NCBI GenBank assembly: GCA_964556005.1
Contig: CAZKUR010000051.1
Coordinates: 1 to 28,733, forward strand
Reading direction: 5' to 3'
From: CAZKUR01 sp964556005
GTDB lineage: Bacteria; Bacteroidota; Ignavibacteria; Ignavibacteriales; Ignavibacteriaceae
DNA: 28,733 nucleotides
Below, piece by piece: positions 24,728 through 28,733 of this stretch (position 1 is its first letter; every line of letters starts with the position of its first letter). The notes under the pieces were generated by a model that searched no databases, was not told where the DNA came from, and was given only the letters and a program-made list of their open reading frames with translations. A program made the position numbers and the translations under genes.

Positions 24728-25207
24728 TTATTTCTCAGCGGCCTGCCTGAAGAATTCAAGTACTGATCTCGCTTGTTTTTTAGTTAAATCCTGATTAGGC
24801 ATAACCACTCCGTTATATTCCTTGATTAATTTTTTAACGGAAGGATCTTTATCCTGCATTACTGTTGTATTTAATAAATAATTCATAATAAAAACAGGTG
24901 TTTGCTTTTTTGTTATGTCTCTTAAGGGAGGACCGATAACTTTATTATCAAGATGATGACATGCAATACATTTACTGTTGAAAAGATCCTGTCCTTTATC
25001 AGCGAGATCTTTGTTTATTGGTCCTAATTTAACTTTGCTGATAGGACCGATTCCGTTATCTACCTGTTCCTGAGTTTTTGTCGTGTCCATAGGTGCAGTG
25101 TATAAGTTCAAATTTTTATTCGATGCTTGTTCCGGTGAGTATTGAAAAGCGTACACCGAAAGTATTGCTATTGTTATTAACGAAAAATAACCAAAAAATA
25201 TTTTCAT
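24728..25207 (-). CDS. periplasmic monohaem cytochrome c
   Basis: A 159-residue class I type cytochrome. The signal or anchor segment is at about 4-21, followed by a flexible linker (about 25-65). Haem attachment is C80-IAC83-H84, and the likely distal ligand is M136 in NGVVMPNQDL; M117 is an alternative. 'GPPLRDI' and the final helix 'ARSVLEFFRQ' are normal for the family. It is the second gene of a leftward pair, 36 bases after the porin-cytochrome, so the likely job is carrying electrons to or from that outer-membrane protein. Whether the N-terminus is cleaved or anchors it to the inner membrane cannot be settled. Confidence 0.92.
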   Translation of the reverse strand: MKIFFGYFSLITIAILSVYAFQYSPEQASNKNLNLYTAPMDTTKTQEQVDNGIGPISKVKLGPINKDLADKGQDLFNSKCIACHHLDNKVIGPPLRDITKKQTPVFIMNYLLNTTVMQDKDPSVKKLIKEYNGVVMPNQDLTKKQARSVLEFFRQAAEK

Positions 25208-25243
25208 AATTTTTCCCTTGTAAAGAATTAATAATTACTGAAT

Positions 25244-26566
25244 TTAAAAGACTACCCAACCAACAAGATAGAGCGTGTTATTATCCGAAGCATTCCTGCC
25301 TGTTCCATCGTAATTGGTTGAACCGCCGTCGAATTTATTGTATAAAACATACTGAAGAGTAAACTGGGTATTTAACCAAGGCAGATAGCTGACTTGAGCA
25401 AGAAACCCATTGCTATTAGGTGATCCATTTAATGTACCATATAATGCCGCATCTTTATCACCCGATGAATTAAAATATCCGAGAGAGAATGCATAGCCTG
25501 CCGGAAGATTATAACTGCAATCAAGTTTAAAAGCATTCAATTTATCCGAAGGGTTGGTTGAACCGATATCAGCGTAGGTTGCATGTAAATTTTGTTTTTC
25601 GTTTATAAAAGTTGTATGCGCAATTAAAGTTCCTGAGGTGAAAGTATTTTCATACTGTGCGTCGAAACCTATATCGGTATAATTATCTGTCAAACCTGTT
25701 ATCCCGTTTGGATATATATCAGAAGAAAGTCCGTAAGTTCCAATTTCCGCATATTGATTGGACCATTGCTTCTGCAGAGCTACTCTCCAGTATGGGGAAA
25801 CACCCTTAATTGTTCCTGTGGAATTAGCATCTGCCGGGAACGGTCCACCCTGCGGAGTAGAACGGTATACGCTGATATTCGCATAGATCAGATTATTGTA
25901 TAAGGAATAAACGCCCAATCCTGTAACGTTTCCGGCTATTGCTCCATCAATTAAAGTTCCGGCAGAAGGTGTTGGAGCAACAGCGGATCCAACATAAGGA
26001 AATCCCCAGGCAGGTGTACTATTCCAAACATCTTCAACTGTTGGGCCGTTATTTAAAGTTACTCCATAAAGTAAATCGTTGTTTGCTATGGTTGTATGAT
26101 TAGCAAATCTTAAATCAGTGTTGTCTAAAGAAAAATTCCCGCTTTGATCGTCATATGTTATCTGGATAAATGAACCAAAATAAGGCGAGATTTCTCCGGC
26201 TACAAACAGACTGAATTGCTGAGGAAATTCTACAACATCGTTTTGGGTACCGGTTACATCTTTTGCTACATGAGTAAAAGAAGCCTGCATCATGGCTGAA
26301 ATAGGTAAAAAATTTAAGATCTTAAGTGTAGTTTCTTCCTGTGTGTTTGTAGATTGAATTGTGGCAATTCCCGTTAACGTATATGCATTCAGCTTAAATA
26401 ATCTGCCGAAGGGTGTCAGTTCAGGATAAACATAATGACACGAACTGCATGGAAGATTAGTTTGACGGGCAAAGCTAGGAATACAAAAAGATATATTATT
26501 TATAGAGAAAACTAAAACAATTACTAAAAAAATAGTCTTAATATTACCAAGAAATTTATCGGACAT
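25244..26566 (-). CDS. outer-membrane porin with N-terminal monohaem cytochrome motif (Cyc2-like architecture)
   Basis: A 440-residue protein with a signal peptide (about 8-29), one haem site C40-SSC43-H44 directly after 'PSFARQTNLP', and then 'YPELTPFGRLFKLNAYTLTG'. The remaining ~370 residues alternate polar and hydrophobic strands and end in LYLVGWVVF, a terminal aromatic typical of outer-membrane barrels. 'FARQT-x-L-x-C-x-x-C-H' with a short haem segment joined to a porin is the layout of Cyc2-type and related porin-cytochromes, which move electrons across the outer membrane. The electron donor or acceptor (iron, mineral, partner cell) is not shown by sequence. A periplasmic cytochrome c is encoded immediately downstream. 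Confidence 0.85.
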   Translation of the reverse strand: MSDKFLGNIKTIFLVIVLVFSINNISFCIPSFARQTNLPCSSCHYVYPELTPFGRLFKLNAYTLTGIATIQSTNTQEETTLKILNFLPISAMMQASFTHVAKDVTGTQNDVVEFPQQFSLFVAGEISPYFGSFIQITYDDQSGNFSLDNTDLRFANHTTIANNDLLYGVTLNNGPTVEDVWNSTPAWGFPYVGSAVAPTPSAGTLIDGAIAGNVTGLGVYSLYNNLIYANISVYRSTPQGGPFPADANSTGTIKGVSPYWRVALQKQWSNQYAEIGTYGLSSDIYPNGITGLTDNYTDIGFDAQYENTFTSGTLIAHTTFINEKQNLHATYADIGSTNPSDKLNAFKLDCSYNLPAGYAFSLGYFNSSGDKDAALYGTLNGSPNSNGFLAQVSYLPWLNTQFTLQYVLYNKFDGGSTNYDGTGRNASDNNTLYLVGWVVF

Positions 26567-27547
26567 TTTCCTGCCTTTCTACATTTAGATTAAAATTATC
26601 ATTTTTTTATGTTCCCTTCAGTTTCCTAAATTATATTTATTCACATGTCAAATAATATTATTAAAAACTGTTTCCTAATGTCAAAGAAATCACAGAGGAC
26701 TGATTTTATGATTCACTTCAAGATTACAACCGATGATTAAAATTTAAATTATTTAAATAAATATTATTCATAATTAAAAATTATATTTGATTTCATCCAT
26801 ATATAAAAATATCTTTCGTATAAATTAAAAGCCTTAATTATACAACAAGATTGTTTAAGAGTATGGTTTTAAAGTTTAACTTTCCTTTCATTCTTATTTT
26901 ATTTTTCGTCATCAATACTTCGTCACGCTAGCCGCAGAATTTTTTAACTATTGAATTTTATTCGAAAATTTCGGTGCATCCATTTGCCGTTAAAAATTCA
27001 TCAATATTTATTTGGGGACACTAACTTAACTGCTGTTTATAATTCGGAACCATTTAAAATTTCAATAATTTTGCTTGAAAACAAAACAAATTTATTTTCA
27101 GAAACGGTACTTGAATAATATAGTCACATCCTGAGAATATTATTATGAATAAAAATTAGCTGAATATGGGTGCGATTTTCATGTTGGATATTATCTCACC
27201 GGCTAGGATAATAATTTTGCTTTGGGGAAAAGATTCGATATATCCAACCGGCTTTTTTCAATTAGATGGAATAGTTAATACTTCTCATGCAAGAGTTCCT
27301 GTGGTCACTGGATATGAAGGCGTTTATGACATTGCATTCCAATTTAATTCCGGCTTTTGCTTTGATCTAATTAAATTCTAAGTACAATTTAAACGTTCCC
27401 TTAAGAATTGTGATTTAAGATAATTGCCTGTATTAACTAATTATAAGTCACACGGCTGCATTTTGTATTATTTATATTTTACATATTATTCAGAAAAGGA
27501 ATGTTCCGGCAAAGCAATTATTTTTTATCGATAAAGTGGAGTCATAT
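26567..27547. other. 980-base stretch with no intact gene
   Basis: The left 300 bases are AT-rich and must hold the porin-cytochrome promoter (minus strand). 26863-27381 contains coding-like pieces in alternating frames, listed as a candidate pseudogene. 27382-27547 leads to the cupredoxin, with the ribosome site TGGAG at 27537-27541. Confidence 0.55.
26863..27381 (+). pseudogene. possible decayed secreted-protein gene
   Basis: Three coding-like pieces follow one another on the plus strand in frames 1, 2 and 1. An ATG at 26863 opens 22 codons that look like a signal peptide (VLKFNFPFILILFFVI) and stops at 26929-26931. An open piece at 26948-27115 has 'GDTNLTAVYNSEPFKISI'. An open piece at 27160-27381 includes a 71-residue frame from 27166 with 'NTSHARVPVVTGYEGVYDIA'. 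Together they could be one secreted protein broken by at least two frameshifts or stops. No family is recognised, and AT-rich DNA gives such pieces by chance, so this is weak. Confidence 0.3.
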
Positions 27548-28177
27548 ATGAAATTTTTTAAAGCATCATTTATTGCGGCAGCAATATTCTTATTCACTCT
27601 TACCCTCTACCCACAGACATCTTACACTGTTCAAGCGGTCGATTTTTCTTTTAATCCTGCGACAATAAATATTTCAAAAGGCGATACTGTGAAATGGGTT
27701 TGGGGTTCCGGAACACATACTACTACTTCAGACAGCGCTAACGGATTTGTACATTGGGATGCTCCTCTCGACCAAAATCATACAAGTTTTACAATGGTAT
27801 TCCATACGCCCGGAACTTTTCCCTATCATTGCACATTTCATCAAAGTATCGGCATGATAGGAACAATAACAGTAGAGTCGCCTTCAGCCGTAATTATTAA
27901 TAAGAATACGCCTGATAAATATTTACTAGATCAAAATTATCCTAATCCTTTTAATCCAACCACAAAAATTGAATTTCAAATAGTTAAATCCGGCTTCGTA
28001 AGTTTAAAGGTATTTAATGTTTTGGGAAATGAAGTTGCAACTCTTGTTAATGGGAAAAAACAGTCAGGGACATATGATGTTAATTTTGACGGTAGTAATT
28101 ATCCAAGCGGAATATATTTTTATAGGTTTGAGTCAAACGGTTATGTCGATGTTAAAAAGATGGTTCTGCTTAAATAG
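27548..28177 (+). CDS. secreted cupredoxin with type IX secretion C-terminal domain
   Basis: A 209-residue blue-copper-type protein. The start is the ATG at 27548; a GTG 12 bases earlier is part of the ribosome site TGGAG. Signal peptide about 1-23. The cupredoxin domain (about 24-110) has all four type 1 copper ligands: H57 in GSGTHTTT, C95 and H98 in YHCTFH, and M103. A linker leads to the type A sorting domain from about 128 (DQNYPNPFNPTTKIEF ... VFNVLG ... GIYFYRF ... KMVLLK), which sends the protein through the type IX system to the surface or medium. It lies near the porin-cytochrome pair, so it may take part in extracellular redox exchange; that link is inference. Confidence 0.93.
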   Translation: MKFFKASFIAAAIFLFTLTLYPQTSYTVQAVDFSFNPATINISKGDTVKWVWGSGTHTTTSDSANGFVHWDAPLDQNHTSFTMVFHTPGTFPYHCTFHQSIGMIGTITVESPSAVIINKNTPDKYLLDQNYPNPFNPTTKIEFQIVKSGFVSLKVFNVLGNEVATLVNGKKQSGTYDVNFDGSNYPSGIYFYRFESNGYVDVKKMVLLK

Positions 28178-28214
28178 CGACAAATGTTGTAATATTAAAT
28201 GATTTCAGGAAAAT

Positions 28215-28268
28215 AAAGATGAGATCATTCCAATTAGAAAAGCAGAATGGAAAGATCTCATCTTTTAT
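28215..28268. terminator. bidirectional terminator hairpin
   Basis: AAAGATGAGATC (28215-28226) pairs perfectly with GATCTCATCTTT (28254-28265), with additional inner pairing CATTC/GAATG, followed by a short T run. It separates the convergent cupredoxin and methyltransferase genes. Confidence 0.75.
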
Positions 28269-28290
28269 ATTAGTTTTATTCATACTTTTA

Positions 28291-28733
28291 TTACTTACTT
28301 TTTGATTCCAAATCCAACAGGTATCTTTTTCTCCATAAACCTCCGCCGTATCCGACAAGTTCTCCATTGCTGCCAATTACTCTGTGGCACGGGATAATAA
28401 TTGAAATTCTATTATCCCCATTTGCTTTTGCAACAGCACGAATCGCTTTTGGATTTTTAATATATTCAGCTTGCTCTTTATATGAACGAGTTTCGCCGTA
28501 AGGTATAGTTTGTAAAGCCCTCCATACTTTTTCCTGAAATTGGGTACCATCCAGGACTAATGGAAGATCAAACTTAGTTCTTTTTCCTAAAAAATATTCC
28601 GTGATCTGTTTATTCAAATCTTCAAAATGCGGACTATTGCCGGGAATGATTTCAGCATTTAAATATTTTTTTATTCTATGTAATTGTGTTTCAATCATTC
28701 TTCTATCAACAAATTCAAACAAGCAAATTCCCT
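28291..28733 (-). CDS. methylated-DNA-protein cysteine methyltransferase, partial (Ogt or AdaA C-terminal domain)
   Basis: Suicide DNA-repair enzyme that takes the alkyl group from O6-methylguanine onto a cysteine. The gene runs off the right edge, and the frame is open to the last base, so the apparent TTG start at 28722 is not the true one. The reading before it (GICLFEFVDRRMIETQL) matches the middle of family proteins. The active site is IIIPCHRVIG, followed by GYGGGLWRKRYLLDLE. 'EFxDRRMxETQ' is especially common in AdaA-type proteins, where an AraC-like DNA-binding domain precedes this one, so the missing part may contain it. Confidence 0.93.
   Translation of the reverse strand, partial: GICLFEFVDRRMIETQLHRIKKYLNAEIIPGNSPHFEDLNKQITEYFLGKRTKFDLPLVLDGTQFQEKVWRALQTIPYGETRSYKEQAEYIKNPKAIRAVAKANGDNRISIIIPCHRVIGSNGELVGYGGGLWRKRYLLDLESKSK

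Overview
The window is AT-rich chromosomal DNA that looks like a member of the Ignavibacteria (Chlorobi/Bacteroidota relatives). The best evidence is the secretion-tail motif QNYPNPFNP at the end of a secreted cupredoxin (27548-28177), which is typical of type IX secretion C-terminal domains in that group. Supporting signs are often weak ribosome binding sites, a TonB receptor with a carboxypeptidase-like front domain, and an antitoxin of the Bacteroidota VapB type. A run of exactly 100 N at 22538-22637 shows that this is a scaffold, possibly metagenomic.

Layout. 1-3084 is an accessory-looking region. It holds a truncated copy of an unknown gene, a VapBC-like toxin-antitoxin pair, the full-length unknown gene, a gene-poor stretch with several palindromic repeats, and a second unknown protein. 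3250-6909 is a tight housekeeping run: plsY, an HtrA/DegP protease, purB and an exported peroxiredoxin. 7357-9444 is a Prc/Tsp tail-specific protease, followed by a shared terminator and a convergent hypothetical gene. 10475-14158 is a divergent lysine-degradation locus. An Rrf2-type regulator and an ALDH7-type aminoadipate-semialdehyde dehydrogenase read leftward and lysine 6-aminotransferase reads rightward, with a perfect dyad just before the regulator. rsmI, an exported C1-type cysteine peptidase and a PP2C phosphatase follow.

17791-22344 is a leftward metal-uptake cluster: a znuC-like ATPase, a znuB-like permease, a small His/Cys-rich membrane-anchored protein and a TonB-dependent receptor. 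A short CDF-like membrane protein lies upstream, across the repeat and assembly gap. 23619-24590 is a PAP2-family protein with an altered third motif. 24728-28177 is a redox section: an outer-membrane porin carrying one haem motif (Cyc2-like architecture) with a monohaem cytochrome c directly downstream, a stretch that looks like a decayed secreted-protein gene, and a T9SS-sorted cupredoxin. The window ends inside an AdaA/Ogt-type DNA methyltransferase.

The most interesting item is the porin-cytochrome plus cytochrome c pair, a candidate route for electrons across the outer membrane. Next come the zinc-type uptake cluster with its small His/Cys protein and the Rrf2-linked lysine locus. No tRNA, rRNA, CRISPR array or intact insertion sequence was seen.
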